DNA from: an uncultured bacterium
GTDB lineage: Bacteria; Actinomycetota; Coriobacteriia; Coriobacteriales; Eggerthellaceae
Direction: 5' to 3'
Length of the DNA stretch: 45,498 nt
NCBI GenBank assembly: GCA_905215325.1
Contig: CAJMPP010000020.1
Coordinates: forward strand, 1 to 45,498
The notes beneath the pieces are model-generated. The model had not been told where the DNA came from. It worked only from the letters and a program-made list of their open reading frames with translations, and ran no database searches. Numbering within the stretch: position 1 is the stretch's first letter; the number at the start of each line of letters is the position of its first letter. The position numbers were made by a program, and so were the translations under genes. Shown here one piece after another: positions 26,038 to 34,525 of the stretch.

Positions 26038-27549
26038 CTATTCCTCGTCGAGCGCGGTCTGCTTGATGCGAGCTGCCAAGTCGGCGCCGCGGTCGCCGAA
26101 CAGAAGCGCGCTGTTGTGCTTGAAGAAACGCTCGCTTCCGTGGGCGTTGATGAACGCCATGCTGTAGTGGTTTGCGGAAAGGTCGGTGATGAGCAGCAGC
26201 ATCTCCTGACCCTCGCCAAATGCTTGCTCGGCGAACGCCAATGCGCGGTCAAGGGCCTGCTCGCCCTGCTCAACGCGGCTCTCAAGCCCGCCGAGCATCT
26301 TGGAGAACGCTTCTTTGACCTGGTCGAACGTAAGCGCCCCGGTTTGCGCTCCCAGGTGCTGCGCCTGTTGGAGCATGTCGATTGCGCGCTCGTAGGAGCG
26401 ATACTTCTGCTCGGACAGAAGCCCGCTTGCACGGTCGGTGCGCAGCAGGCGGCGCACTTCGGCCTCCTGTGCGCGCACCTCCTCGGTGGCGTCGGCGGCG
26501 CCGGCCGCCTCAAGCTTGTCGCGCATGGCCGCCAGGCGCGGGTGCGCGAACTCCACGGCGCCCTCCTCGAGCACCGCCTCGCGCAACACGCCCGCAAGCG
26601 CGTCGGAGAGCAAGCCCACTACCGATATGCGCTCGTCGAAGGGCGCGGCCTGGGCGCGCTCGACCACTTCGGGGCCGGCCGTACCTGCAAGCACGCGGTC
26701 CACCTGGTAGTCGGCGCGATACTTCGTGAACAGGTCGTAGTACACGGCGAAACGCTTGGCGATCTGGGGCGCCTGCACGTATTGGCCGATGAGCACCTCG
26801 TCGACGGGCAGGTCCTGCGCCTCGTAGAGCCTGATGGCGCTCGACAGGTCATCCCAGCCGCGGGCTGTGACGAATTCCTTGCCGTCGGGCGTGGTCTCCA
26901 GATGGTAGAAGTGGTCCTGCTCGACGTCGAGGTAGGTGATGACCGCCGGATGCACGCCGTGGCCGAGCGCATATTCGCGCCATGCCTGGAAGTCGGGCTC
27001 CACATCAAGGCGTTTCAAGCGGTCCCACGTTGCCAGGTCGAAGTCGCGCGCCGTGCGGTTGTACTCGGGCGGGTTGCCCGCCGTCACCACGATCCAGCCC
27101 TCGGGAACCTTGTGGCGGCCGAACACCTTGTACTGCAGGAACTGCAGCATGGCGGGCGTGAGCGTTTCCGATACGCAGTTGATCTCGTCAAGGAACAGGA
27201 TGCCCTCGCGGTGCCCCGTCTGCTCGATAGCGTCGTAGACCGCGGCGATGATCTCGCTCATGGTGTATTCGGACACGTCGTAGGTTTTTCCGCCGTATTC
27301 CTTCTGGGCGATGAACGGCAGGCCCAACGCGCTTTGGCGCGTGTGATGGGTCATGGAGTAGGAAACGAAGCCTACCTCAAGCTCTTGGGCGATCTGCTCG
27401 ACGATGGCGGTTTTGCCGATGCCGGGCGCGCCCAGTAGGAAGATGGGGCGCTGGCGCTGCGGCGGCAGGGCGTAGCCGCCGAACTCATCTTTGGCGAAAT
27501 ACGCCTGCATGGTGTACTTGATCTGCTGTTTCGCCTGTTGGATATCCAT
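26038..27549 (-). CDS. MoxR-type AAA+ ATPase
   Basis: 503 aa, ATG 27549 after AAGGAGCAGCC. MoxR ATPases are chaperone-like motors that act with VWA-domain partners on protein assembly or metal insertion. Walker A GAPGIGKT (40-47), Walker B GILFLDEIN (Asp121/Glu122), sensor-1 region VVTAGNPPEYN and a sensor-2-like arginine region (RDFDLATWDRLKRL). The C-terminal 230 residues are helical and contain an acidic stretch, a possible partner-binding region. Lies 27 bp downstream of the VWA protein gene in the same operon, the classical pairing. The client is unknown. Confidence 0.9.
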   Translation of the reverse strand: MDIQQAKQQIKYTMQAYFAKDEFGGYALPPQRQRPIFLLGAPGIGKTAIVEQIAQELEVGFVSYSMTHHTRQSALGLPFIAQKEYGGKTYDVSEYTMSEIIAAVYDAIEQTGHREGILFLDEINCVSETLTPAMLQFLQYKVFGRHKVPEGWIVVTAGNPPEYNRTARDFDLATWDRLKRLDVEPDFQAWREYALGHGVHPAVITYLDVEQDHFYHLETTPDGKEFVTARGWDDLSSAIRLYEAQDLPVDEVLIGQYVQAPQIAKRFAVYYDLFTKYRADYQVDRVLAGTAGPEVVERAQAAPFDERISVVGLLSDALAGVLREAVLEEGAVEFAHPRLAAMRDKLEAAGAADATEEVRAQEAEVRRLLRTDRASGLLSEQKYRSYERAIDMLQQAQHLGAQTGALTFDQVKEAFSKMLGGLESRVEQGEQALDRALAFAEQAFGEGQEMLLLITDLSANHYSMAFINAHGSERFFKHNSALLFGDRGADLAARIKQTALDEE

Positions 27550-27576
27550 GGCTGCTCCTTGCTCGATGGGGTGGTG

Positions 27577-29118
27577 CTAGGCCAGGTCGGGGGCCTGCTC
27601 GGTAAACGTTTCGTCGAGGACGGCCTTCATGGCCCAGGGCGGCACCGGCGCGCTTGCGTCGGCGGTCTCGGCGTCGGGGAACACGAAGGCGGTATCGAAG
27701 GACGGCTTGTGGGCGGGGTAGGTGCCTTGGCCGTCGGTGAAGTAGAGAAGGCCGCCGAGGTTTTGGAACTCGCCTCGTTCAAGCGCATCTTCGACATAGG
27801 CGAACACGGGTCGGAAATCGGTGCCGCCCAGGCCTTGGACCTGCACGTTGTCCAAGAAATCGTCCAGCTCGTCCAAGCTGTGGATGCAGTCCACGGCCGT
27901 GACGGCGGCGTCGCATTGCACCAGATGCACGTTCATGCGGGTGAAAAAGCCCGTCTCGTTGGACAGGATGGAATACGTGCGCTCAAGGAAGCGCCTGACC
28001 AGCCCGTCTTTGGTGGATGCGGAGGTGTCGATGGCTATGACGAAATCGCGGATGCGCCGCTCCTCGACGTATTCCAAAGGCTCGATCAGCGGCAGGTTGC
28101 CGTAGCGCGAAAGGCCGTAGCAATAATAGACGTAGTCGAACTCGTCGTCGTTGACGCGCACATGCTCGCCCATGCGCGCGAACTTGCGCAAGAAGGCGGT
28201 GAAGTCCTGCCGGCGGCGCGTGACCGAGCGCAGGTTCATGGAGAGGTTCGACCCTTCCACGCCCCAAAGCTTGATATAGGAGTCAAGCTGCACGCCCATC
28301 TCAAGAGCCGCATTCTTCCACTGGTCGCGCGAGCGATCGAGGTTGACGGTGTCGGCGAAGCGGTTGGCTTGCACGCCGCGCGCCTGCTCGGGCGCCTCCT
28401 TCTCGGTGATATCGTCGAGCGACAGGCCGCGGTGGGCCTTGTGGTTGGGCTTGGCCTTGCGCGCCTCGTCGGGCATGGGCATGTCCGTGCCGTTCTTGCC
28501 CGCCTCGCCGGCGGCGGGGGCGGGGGAGTCGGCGGCGTTTTCCTTCTTTTCGCCCGTCTGGGCCTGGCGGCGGGCGGCTTCCTCGGCCGCCATGCGGTGC
28601 CAGGGCTCGTGATCGTCGGCGACGAAGGGAGCGGCCAGCTGTGCGAGCTGCTGGTCGTCCATTCCCTTGTCGGCGAAATAGCGGTATAGCGCTTCGGCCG
28701 TGAGTTGCGGGCAGTCCGCCTGAAGCTGTGCGAGCGCTGCCGTTTGACGTGCGGCGCGCGGGCTTGCCGTGGCCGGCAGCGCCAGCTGGGTGATGACCGC
28801 TTCGACGGCTATGTCGCATGCGGCATCCCAGCGCGCGACGTCCATGTTCGGGTTGGGGAAGGGGTGCAGAAACACGTCGTGCAGCATGATGTGCAGGTAC
28901 GTGCGCGCAAGCTCCTCCGGGCTTGACGCGAAGGTGCGCGCCACGTCGGCCGGGCTGTAGCGCAGGTACGTGCCATCGGTGGCGATGGTCTGCCCGGGTT
29001 GCGCCAGCAGCTTGAGATGGGCGAACGCGGCGTTCATGAAGCGCAAGCTGACCAGCAGCTTGTTGCGGGTGAGCTCAAGGGCTTGCTGGGCAAGCCGACC
29101 TGAGGCGTTATGTGCCAT
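27577..29118 (-). CDS. VWA-like protein with degenerate metallopeptidase domain
   Basis: 513 aa from ATG 29118, preceded by GGGAGG; an upstream in-frame ATG lacks a site. The N-terminal half resembles the putative metallopeptidase domain paired with VWA-like regions (DUF2201 type): LHIMLHDVFLH at 75-85 takes the place of the HExxH helix, but the catalytic Glu is Ile77, so proteolysis is unlikely; WDAACDIAVEAVI follows as in the family. A charged linker (about 205-270) joins to the VWA-like domain with a complete MIDAS: DTSAS (from Asp364), Thr in GLGGTDFRP and Asp in YFTDGQG. Cytoplasmic, with no signal. Partner of the MoxR ATPase 27 bp downstream. Confidence 0.85.
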   Translation of the reverse strand: MAHNASGRLAQQALELTRNKLLVSLRFMNAAFAHLKLLAQPGQTIATDGTYLRYSPADVARTFASSPEELARTYLHIMLHDVFLHPFPNPNMDVARWDAACDIAVEAVITQLALPATASPRAARQTAALAQLQADCPQLTAEALYRYFADKGMDDQQLAQLAAPFVADDHEPWHRMAAEEAARRQAQTGEKKENAADSPAPAAGEAGKNGTDMPMPDEARKAKPNHKAHRGLSLDDITEKEAPEQARGVQANRFADTVNLDRSRDQWKNAALEMGVQLDSYIKLWGVEGSNLSMNLRSVTRRRQDFTAFLRKFARMGEHVRVNDDEFDYVYYCYGLSRYGNLPLIEPLEYVEERRIRDFVIAIDTSASTKDGLVRRFLERTYSILSNETGFFTRMNVHLVQCDAAVTAVDCIHSLDELDDFLDNVQVQGLGGTDFRPVFAYVEDALERGEFQNLGGLLYFTDGQGTYPAHKPSFDTAFVFPDAETADASAPVPPWAMKAVLDETFTEQAPDLA

Positions 29119-29212
29119 TGAGGGCCTCCCGTCGCTTGATTTCGTCGCTTCGCGCAGTGTAGCATGGGCGGCAAAGCGGGTAAACACAGGGCTGGATATG
29201 GGAGGTGCTTCG

Positions 29213-31246
29213 ATGGCAGCGGTTGAGGAGATGGTGTTCGCAGCGCAGGGCGCGAAAGCGCAGGAGGTGGTGGCGCGCGCCCTTGCGGCGCCGGTGAGCC
29301 TTGCGGCCGATCAGGTGCGCGAGGTGAGCCCGGGGCGTTCGCAGGCGGGCGAGGTGTGGTCGCCGCAGCTGCTGCCGTATCAATCATGGGAAGGCGGCTC
29401 CGCGCGCGCCGGGCAGGTGGACGGCGATGCCGACGGCGATCTGCTGGCGGCGGGGTCGTTGGGCATGGGCGTGGACGATGACGCCCGCGCGCGCCTGCTG
29501 GCCATGGCGGCCCGTCAAGAGGGCGTGGGCGGCGCCGCGGCCGTGGACGTGCCCGACGAGCAGGATGCCCCGGCCGTGTCGGTCCAGCGCGAGGAGACGG
29601 GCTATGCCCTGGTCGGCTTCGATCTGCGCGGGCTTGCGCAAGCGGCAGGAGCGCAATCGGGGCTTGCCGTGGTGCTTCCCTCGTTCGTGGACGGCGTTCC
29701 CGTGGTGCGCATCGCGCCCGGTGCGTTCGCGCGTCGCTTGGTGCGCGGCGTGGGCGTCGACGTGCTGGTGGTGCCCGACACGGTGCAGCGCATCGGCGCC
29801 GGCGCCTTCTCGGCCTTGCCCGGACGTCATATCCATCTGGGGGCGGGTGTGCGCGCCGGCGGCGCCCAGGCCTGCGACCTTTCCGGCGTCACGCCGCCGC
29901 TCGAGCGCCGCACCTATTCGGTGAGCGGGGAAAACGAGCATTACCAAGCGCAGGATGGCAGCCTGCTTTCCGCTGATGGCAAGATGCTTTTGTTCTGCGC
30001 CCCGCCCTATGAGGAGCGTTATGCCCTTCTCGACGGCGTGGAGGTGGTCGGCGAGACGGCGTTCGCGCAGGGCTGCGAACCGCCGCACGTGGTGTCGGCG
30101 CCGGCATGCCTGCAGCATGTTCGGGCCAAGCAATGGGATGCCGCGCTGTGGATGTGTCCGGCCGGGTGCGACGGTGCGCGCCGCCTGCGCCGCCGAGGCG
30201 TGCGCGTGTGCGGCCCTGACGCCATCGAGGCGGACGGCTGCTGGTTCGACTGCCGCGACGGCGCGGCCCTGCTGGTGGCGGGTCCGCAGCCTCCGAAGTC
30301 CGCATCGAAGCGCTTCGCCAGCGTGGCGGCGCGTGCGCGCGCTGCTGCAGCCAGCGACGAGGGCGTTGCCGTGGATGCGAAGCAGGCGGCGGCGCGCGCC
30401 GAGGCCAACGATTGCGGCGGGCTTGTGTCGGGCGGCAGGTTGGGGCCGGTCGGCCAGGGGCCGTCGGCGGCGGTGCTCGCGCAGCCCCAGGTCGTCGAAA
30501 CGCTTGCCCTGCCGGCGCAGGTCCGGGGGATGGAGCTTGCGCGCATCGCCCCAAGCGCACTGCCGTATGCGCCGAAGACCCTGATCGTTCCTGCAACGGT
30601 TCGCGAAGTGGGAGACGGCAACGCGTGTCGTGGAACGAAGCGCCTGGTGCTTCCCGAGGGTCTTGAGCGCGTGGGTGCGCACAGCTTCTGCTCGCGTACG
30701 CTCGAGGGGCCCGTGGCCTTGCCGAAATCGCTTCGCTCGGTCGGCGAGGGCAGCTTCGAGTTCTCCGTGTGCCGGCTGGCGTGGTCGGGCGTTGCGGTGC
30801 ACGTGCCCGCAGATCAGCTGCTCAGCTGCTTTGTCCTTGACGTCGAGCCTGGGTCCGACCCGTTCGACCTGCCTCGTTACGACGAGGTGCTCAGGTCGGG
30901 AAAGAACGTCCCCGATAGGTTGGGGGCGCTGCTGCATCGCCTTGAGCGGCCCGTGGGGCTGGATGCGCAGATGCAGGCCGCCTTCGCCGATGAGGTGCGC
31001 GCCGCGGGGCGCGAGGCGCTCGTGCGCATCGCTCGGGAGGGCAGCTTGGAGATGGTGCGTCAACTGGCCGATCTGGGGCTTATGGAGGATAAGCGCTTCG
31101 ATGCGCAGATCGAGCTGCTGCGCCAGGGCAACCGCATGGACTGCGTGGCCTTCCTGATGGAACGGCGGCATCGCAGCGGCGCGCAGGCTGACGAGGCCGG
31201 CGAGCAAGATGCGTCCGCAAGCTTGAGGAGCAAGTTCGCCCTTTAG
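29213..31246 (+). CDS. Cytoplasmic leucine-rich-repeat (BspA type) protein
   Basis: 677 aa from ATG 29213 (GGGAGG seven bases upstream); ATG 29198 is an alternative. No signal peptide or membrane helix, unlike the surface BspA proteins. Two stretches of BspA/LRR_5-type repeats can be seen: about 110-260 (VLPSFVDGVPVVRIAPGAFA, VLVVPDTVQRIGAGAFS) and about 440-530 (TLALPAQVRGMELARIAPSAL, LIVPATVREVGDG, RLVLPEGLERVGAHSF, VALPKSLRSVGEGSF). A C-terminal ankyrin-like pair (ALVRIAREGSLEMVRQLADLG) ends the protein. It is divergent from the VWA-MoxR pair with 94 bp between starts, so a shared regulatory region and a common task are possible. Function unknown; protein-protein interaction is likely. Confidence 0.75.
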   Translation: MAAVEEMVFAAQGAKAQEVVARALAAPVSLAADQVREVSPGRSQAGEVWSPQLLPYQSWEGGSARAGQVDGDADGDLLAAGSLGMGVDDDARARLLAMAARQEGVGGAAAVDVPDEQDAPAVSVQREETGYALVGFDLRGLAQAAGAQSGLAVVLPSFVDGVPVVRIAPGAFARRLVRGVGVDVLVVPDTVQRIGAGAFSALPGRHIHLGAGVRAGGAQACDLSGVTPPLERRTYSVSGENEHYQAQDGSLLSADGKMLLFCAPPYEERYALLDGVEVVGETAFAQGCEPPHVVSAPACLQHVRAKQWDAALWMCPAGCDGARRLRRRGVRVCGPDAIEADGCWFDCRDGAALLVAGPQPPKSASKRFASVAARARAAAASDEGVAVDAKQAAARAEANDCGGLVSGGRLGPVGQGPSAAVLAQPQVVETLALPAQVRGMELARIAPSALPYAPKTLIVPATVREVGDGNACRGTKRLVLPEGLERVGAHSFCSRTLEGPVALPKSLRSVGEGSFEFSVCRLAWSGVAVHVPADQLLSCFVLDVEPGSDPFDLPRYDEVLRSGKNVPDRLGALLHRLERPVGLDAQMQAAFADEVRAAGREALVRIAREGSLEMVRQLADLGLMEDKRFDAQIELLRQGNRMDCVAFLMERRHRSGAQADEAGEQDASASLRSKFAL

Positions 31247-31265
31247 AAGGGACGGGTGCGCAAGG

Positions 31266-31317
31266 TTTTCGGGGTATGGGCGGGTTTCCTGCCGACTTAT
31301 GTCGGATACCCCGAAAA
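31266..31317. terminator. Long inverted repeat between the LRR gene and recN
   Basis: TTTTCGGGGTAT (31266-31277) pairs perfectly with ATACCCCGAAAA (31306-31317); the loop holds CCGAC-TTAT-GTCGG (31292-31305) stacked directly on the main stem. Located 20 bp after the LRR stop. T-rich on the outside of neither strand, but the U-containing stem base could aid release; may be a terminator or regulatory cruciform. Confidence 0.5.
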
Positions 31318-31353
31318 GACTCCGCGTGCGCGCTTGTTGCGCGGCAACGCTGG

Positions 31354-31359
31354 TATACT
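31354..31359 (+). promoter_or_regulatory. -10 element (TATACT) of recN
   Basis: TATACT 61 bp before the recN ATG, downstream of the hairpin. Nearest -35-like TTGTTG is only 14 bp away, so the promoter may rely on an activator or the TGG extended -10. Confidence 0.4.
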
Positions 31360-31420
31360 GTGCCATATAGAACAGCCGTACGTGTTGCGGCCGCATGATC
31401 CGCACGCAGAAGGAACCGCC

Positions 31421-33097
31421 ATGATCGACGAGATGCAAGTTAAGAACCTGGCGCTGATAAAGCAGGCCTCCCTTGTCCCCGCGCAGGGCCTGACCGTGCT
31501 CACGGGCGAGACGGGCGCCGGCAAAACGGCGTTGCTGTCGGCGCTAAAGCTGCTCATGGGCTGTCGCGCGGACAAAGATTCCGTGCGCGATGGCCAGGAC
31601 GGCTTGGAGGTCAGCGGACGTTTCTTCGGGCTTTCCCGTGCGTCCTCGGACGGTGATGAGCTGCGCGAAGGCGATGATGAGCTGGTGGCCGTGCGCCGCG
31701 TGGGCGCTGATGGGCGCTCGCGTGTCACGCTTGACGGCCGCATGGCAAGCGTGCGGGAGCTGGTGGGCACGGTGTCGCCCTCCGTCGACCTGTGCGGCCA
31801 GCATGATCAGCAGCAGCTTTTGAAGCCCGCGGCGCACGTGGGGATGCTCGATGCATGGGCCGGGCAGGACGTGGCCGAGGCGCTTTGCGCGTATCGGGAG
31901 GCGTTCGCCGAGGCGTCGCGGGCGGCGGCGGAGCTTGCCCGGGTCCGCGATGCCGGAGCCGCCTCGTCGGCGAAGCTCGATGATGCGCGCTTCGTGCTGC
32001 AGCGCATCGATGCCGTGGCCCCGCGCGAGGGCGAATACGAGGAGCTTTCGGCCAAGCTTGCCCGAGCCGAGCACGCCGAAACGCTTGCGACGTCGGCATA
32101 TCGCGCGCATCAGACGCTCGGGGGCGACGAGGGCGCCATCGATTTGCTGGGCAGCGCCGCGGCGGCCCTGGATGAGGGATCCCGCTACGACCCTGAACTC
32201 GGCAAGCTTGCGGAATCCCTGCGCGAGGCGGGATATGTGCTGGAGGATGTTTCGCGTACGGCCCGGGACTACTGCGATGGGGTGGAGTTCGACCCTGAGG
32301 AACTGGAGCGGGGGCAAGAGCGCATGGCGGCCTTGCAGGGGCTCATGCGCGCGTACGGGCCGCGCATGGCCGATGTGCTCGCAGCGCGCGACGAGGCGGC
32401 CGACCTGGTGTCGTTAGTGGACGACGCCGAGGAGCGCGAGCGTGTCGCGCAGCGGGCGGTCGATGCTGCCGAGCAGGCATTGGCGGCGGCGGCGCGAACC
32501 CTCGACGATGCGCGCGGTGAAGCTGCGCCAAGGTTCTCCCAGGCGGTTTCGGCGCAGATGCAGCGGTTGGAGATGGGCACGGCGCAGCTTGTGTGCGAAC
32601 AGCGTGCGCTGCCGCGTGCATCGTGGACCCGCTCCGGTGCGTCGGAGGTGGAGTTCATGTTCCAGCCCGGCGCCGGCATGCAGGCCCGCCCGCTTGCCCG
32701 TATAGCCTCGGGCGGCGAGGTCAGCCGCGTCATGCTGGCCATAAAGGTGGTGCTCGGGCAGGCCGATAGCGTTGACACGCTGGTGTTCGACGAAGTGGAT
32801 GCCGGCGTAGGCGGCTCCGTGGCCGTGGCGCTGGCGGAGGTCCTGGCGGACCTTGCCCGCAGCCATCAGGTCATCGTGGTGACGCATTTGGCCCAGGTTG
32901 CCGTGCGCGGCGATGTCCACTATGCGGTCACCAAGATAGCCGGCGACGATGGGATGCCCCAGACCTGCCTGCGGCAGCTGTCCGCTGACGAGCGGCCCGC
33001 CGAGATCGCCCGTATGCTTTCCGGCGACGCCACAGAGGCATCGCTTGCCCATGCGCGCGAGATGCTCGGGGCCGTGAAGGGTGCGCAAGGGGAATAA
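31421..33097 (+). CDS. recN: DNA repair protein RecN
   Basis: 558 aa from ATG 31421 (AAGGA six bases before); the frame is open upstream but the family starts here (MIDEMQVKNLALI). SMC-like ATPase acting early in double-strand break repair. Walker A GETGAGKT (29-36), QHDQQQLL in the N-lobe, coiled-coil arms (about 170-380), signature ASGGEVSRVMLAIK and Walker B LVFDEVDAGVGG, then VVTHLAQVA with the switch His. Length is normal. A textbook terminator follows. No LexA-like site was noted upstream. Confidence 0.96.
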   Translation: MIDEMQVKNLALIKQASLVPAQGLTVLTGETGAGKTALLSALKLLMGCRADKDSVRDGQDGLEVSGRFFGLSRASSDGDELREGDDELVAVRRVGADGRSRVTLDGRMASVRELVGTVSPSVDLCGQHDQQQLLKPAAHVGMLDAWAGQDVAEALCAYREAFAEASRAAAELARVRDAGAASSAKLDDARFVLQRIDAVAPREGEYEELSAKLARAEHAETLATSAYRAHQTLGGDEGAIDLLGSAAAALDEGSRYDPELGKLAESLREAGYVLEDVSRTARDYCDGVEFDPEELERGQERMAALQGLMRAYGPRMADVLAARDEAADLVSLVDDAEERERVAQRAVDAAEQALAAAARTLDDARGEAAPRFSQAVSAQMQRLEMGTAQLVCEQRALPRASWTRSGASEVEFMFQPGAGMQARPLARIASGGEVSRVMLAIKVVLGQADSVDTLVFDEVDAGVGGSVAVALAEVLADLARSHQVIVVTHLAQVAVRGDVHYAVTKIAGDDGMPQTCLRQLSADERPAEIARMLSGDATEASLAHAREMLGAVKGAQGE

Positions 33098-33180
33098 GGC
33101 GCAGCGCGTCCGCCCTGCAGGGCCTCAGCGCATCCGATCGGGGTTTTCCGGGCCGCCAAACGTAAACCGCATAACTTGAA

Positions 33181-33208
33181 GGCCGTCGGCTGAGCCGGCG
33201 GCCTTTTT
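33181..33208 (+). terminator. Intrinsic terminator of recN
   Basis: GGCCGTCGGC-TGA-GCCGGCGGCC, a 10-bp stem with one G-U pair and a 3-base loop, followed by TTTTT. Confidence 0.92.
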
Positions 33209-33263
33209 GGTCTTACGGGATGGAAAGCGGGCTTGCTGGGCGCTTGTTTGCCCTGATCGCCTT

Positions 33264-33299
33264 GGAAAAAGAAAAGGTCAAACGAAAAACGTCTGACCT
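33264..33299 (-). terminator. Intrinsic terminator of tRNA-Val
   Basis: On the minus strand AGGTCAGACG pairs with CGTTTGACCT (one G-U; + coordinates 33275-33299) around a TTTTT loop, followed by TTTCTTTTT. It lies 11 bp beyond the tRNA 3' end. Confidence 0.85.
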
Positions 33300-33309
33300 G
33301 TGGATTCAA

Positions 33310-33384
33310 TGGTGGCCGGTACAGGATTTGAACCTGTGACCTTGTGCTTGTAAGGCACCTGCGCTCCCGCTGCGCCAACCGGCC
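33310..33384 (-). tRNA. tRNA-Val (anticodon UAC)
   Basis: 75 nt including an encoded CCA (33310-33312). Acceptor stem GGCCGGT/ACCGGCC is fully paired. D stem GCGC/GCGC; anticodon stem GGTGC/GCACA with one mismatch at its outer pair; loop CTTACAA gives anticodon TAC, reading GUA/GUG valine codons. T arm ACAGG-TTCAAAT-CCTGT. Its own terminator lies downstream. It marks the border between the recN region and the pilus operon. Confidence 0.95.
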
Positions 33385-33839
33385 GGTTGGTGTCCCTGAA
33401 TGGGTGACGTTTATTGTCGCATAAGAAACCCGCTTTCGCAAATACTGCACAACCCGTCGATGCCGCTGGGCCCGCCCGAGCTTATCAGAGCTTGCCCTTC
33501 GGGTCGGCGGGTTTCTGCGTTGGAGACGTTTCGTTAAGCCATATGGGTTGCGTCGCTGCGCGGGTTCGCGAATGCGCGAGAAGGCTGTCCGCCGCAAGGC
33601 TGTTCATGGTGCGGGATTCGTGGACGTGGGGAAGCTGTCCGCCGCAGGGCTTCACGGTGCGGGTTCGGCTGTTGCCGGGCCCGGTTTCTTCTGCAAGCGC
33701 TTGGGGCGGGCAAGGGGATTCCGTATGGCCTCGGATCGGACGGGCCTGCAAGGTTTTGGCGACAAGAAGCGGCGTTGCCGGCAAGGGTTTCGCAAGATGA
33801 CGTTCCCATACTGGATGCTGCGAAGCGAAGGAGGTGCGC
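33385..33839. other. Region upstream of the pilus operon with an imperfect direct repeat
   Basis: 455 bp without a supported gene. A hairpin (CCCGCC-CGA/TCG-GCGGG, about 33470-33516, then TTTCTG) resembles a terminator. An imperfect direct repeat follows. The pilus operon promoter must lie here or upstream, but no good -35/-10 pair is visible, so an alternative sigma factor or activator may be needed. Confidence 0.5.
33581..33667 (+). repeat. Imperfect direct repeat (two copies, 50-bp period)
   Basis: Copies at 33581-33620 and 33631-33667 share CTGTCCGCCGCA-GGCT and GGTGCGGG-TTCG. They differ by a few substitutions and a 3-4-base indel. Two spaced copies ahead of the pilus operon could be binding sites or a simple duplication. 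Confidence 0.5.
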
Positions 33840-34493
33840 ATGAGACGGAACAAGACCGCTGCGGCGGGTGCGATATGCGGCGTGCTGTGCGCGTTGTGCG
33901 TGCTCGGATATACCCAGTCGGTGCGCGGCGAGACGGAGCGCGCCCGGGCCGACGCCTTGGCCCGTTATGGTGGCGATCAGGTGGAGGTGTGCGTGGCGAA
34001 ACGAGACATAGCCGCAGGTGAAACGGTTGACTCGGGAGCTGTGGAGGTGCGCTTGTGGGTGGCCGACCTGCTGCCGCCCGAAGCGGTACGGCAGACGTCG
34101 GAGGTTGTGGGCGCGAAAGCGTCTTCCACGGTGCTTTCCGGAGAGGTCCTTTCCGCAAGAAGGTTCGGCGCGGCATCGGCAGCCATAGACGTGCCCGATG
34201 GCAAGGTCGCGATCAGCGTGCCGGCCAAGGACGTGCAGGCGGTGGGCGGCGCGGTGTCGGCGGGCTCGTCGGTGGATGTGTATGCCACGGGAAGCGCCGC
34301 CACCCAAGCGTTGGCACGGGGCGTGAGCGTGTTGGCCACCAGCGCCGGAACGGATGATCGGCAGGCGTCGGGGTCGATCTCGAAGGTGACATGGGTGACG
34401 CTTGCCGTCGATCCGAGCCAAGTGGAAGAGCTTGTGTCGGCGGCTCAGAAAACCGAGCTGTATCTGACCTTGCCCGGCGCGGATGCGAGGTGA
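33840..34493 (+). CDS. cpaB: Tad pilus assembly protein CpaB/RcpC
   Basis: 217 aa, ATG five bases after AAGGAGG. CpaB/RcpC proteins have an N-terminal membrane anchor and an SAF domain and belong to the envelope part of the Tad machine. Here a hydrophobic segment (about 7-24, AAAGAICGVLCALCVLG) is followed by the SAF domain (VCVAKRDIAAGETVDSGAVE, VGAKASSTVLSGEVLS) and the RcpC C-terminal part (VAISVPAKDVQAVGGAVSAG, VDVYATG, TLAVDPSQVEELV). First gene of the pilus operon. In diderms CpaB works with a secretin; none is encoded here. Confidence 0.88.
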   Translation: MRRNKTAAAGAICGVLCALCVLGYTQSVRGETERARADALARYGGDQVEVCVAKRDIAAGETVDSGAVEVRLWVADLLPPEAVRQTSEVVGAKASSTVLSGEVLSARRFGAASAAIDVPDGKVAISVPAKDVQAVGGAVSAGSSVDVYATGSAATQALARGVSVLATSAGTDDRQASGSISKVTWVTLAVDPSQVEELVSAAQKTELYLTLPGADAR

Positions 34494-34525
34494 GAGCGGT
34501 TTTAAAGCAAGCGGAAGGAGAAGGG

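Noticed and set aside
29384..31438. Long open frame on the minus strand opposite the LRR gene (684 codons)
   Set aside because: A GC-rich shadow: low-complexity His/Arg/Ala composition, no family match, no ribosome site, and it runs fully opposite a better-supported gene.
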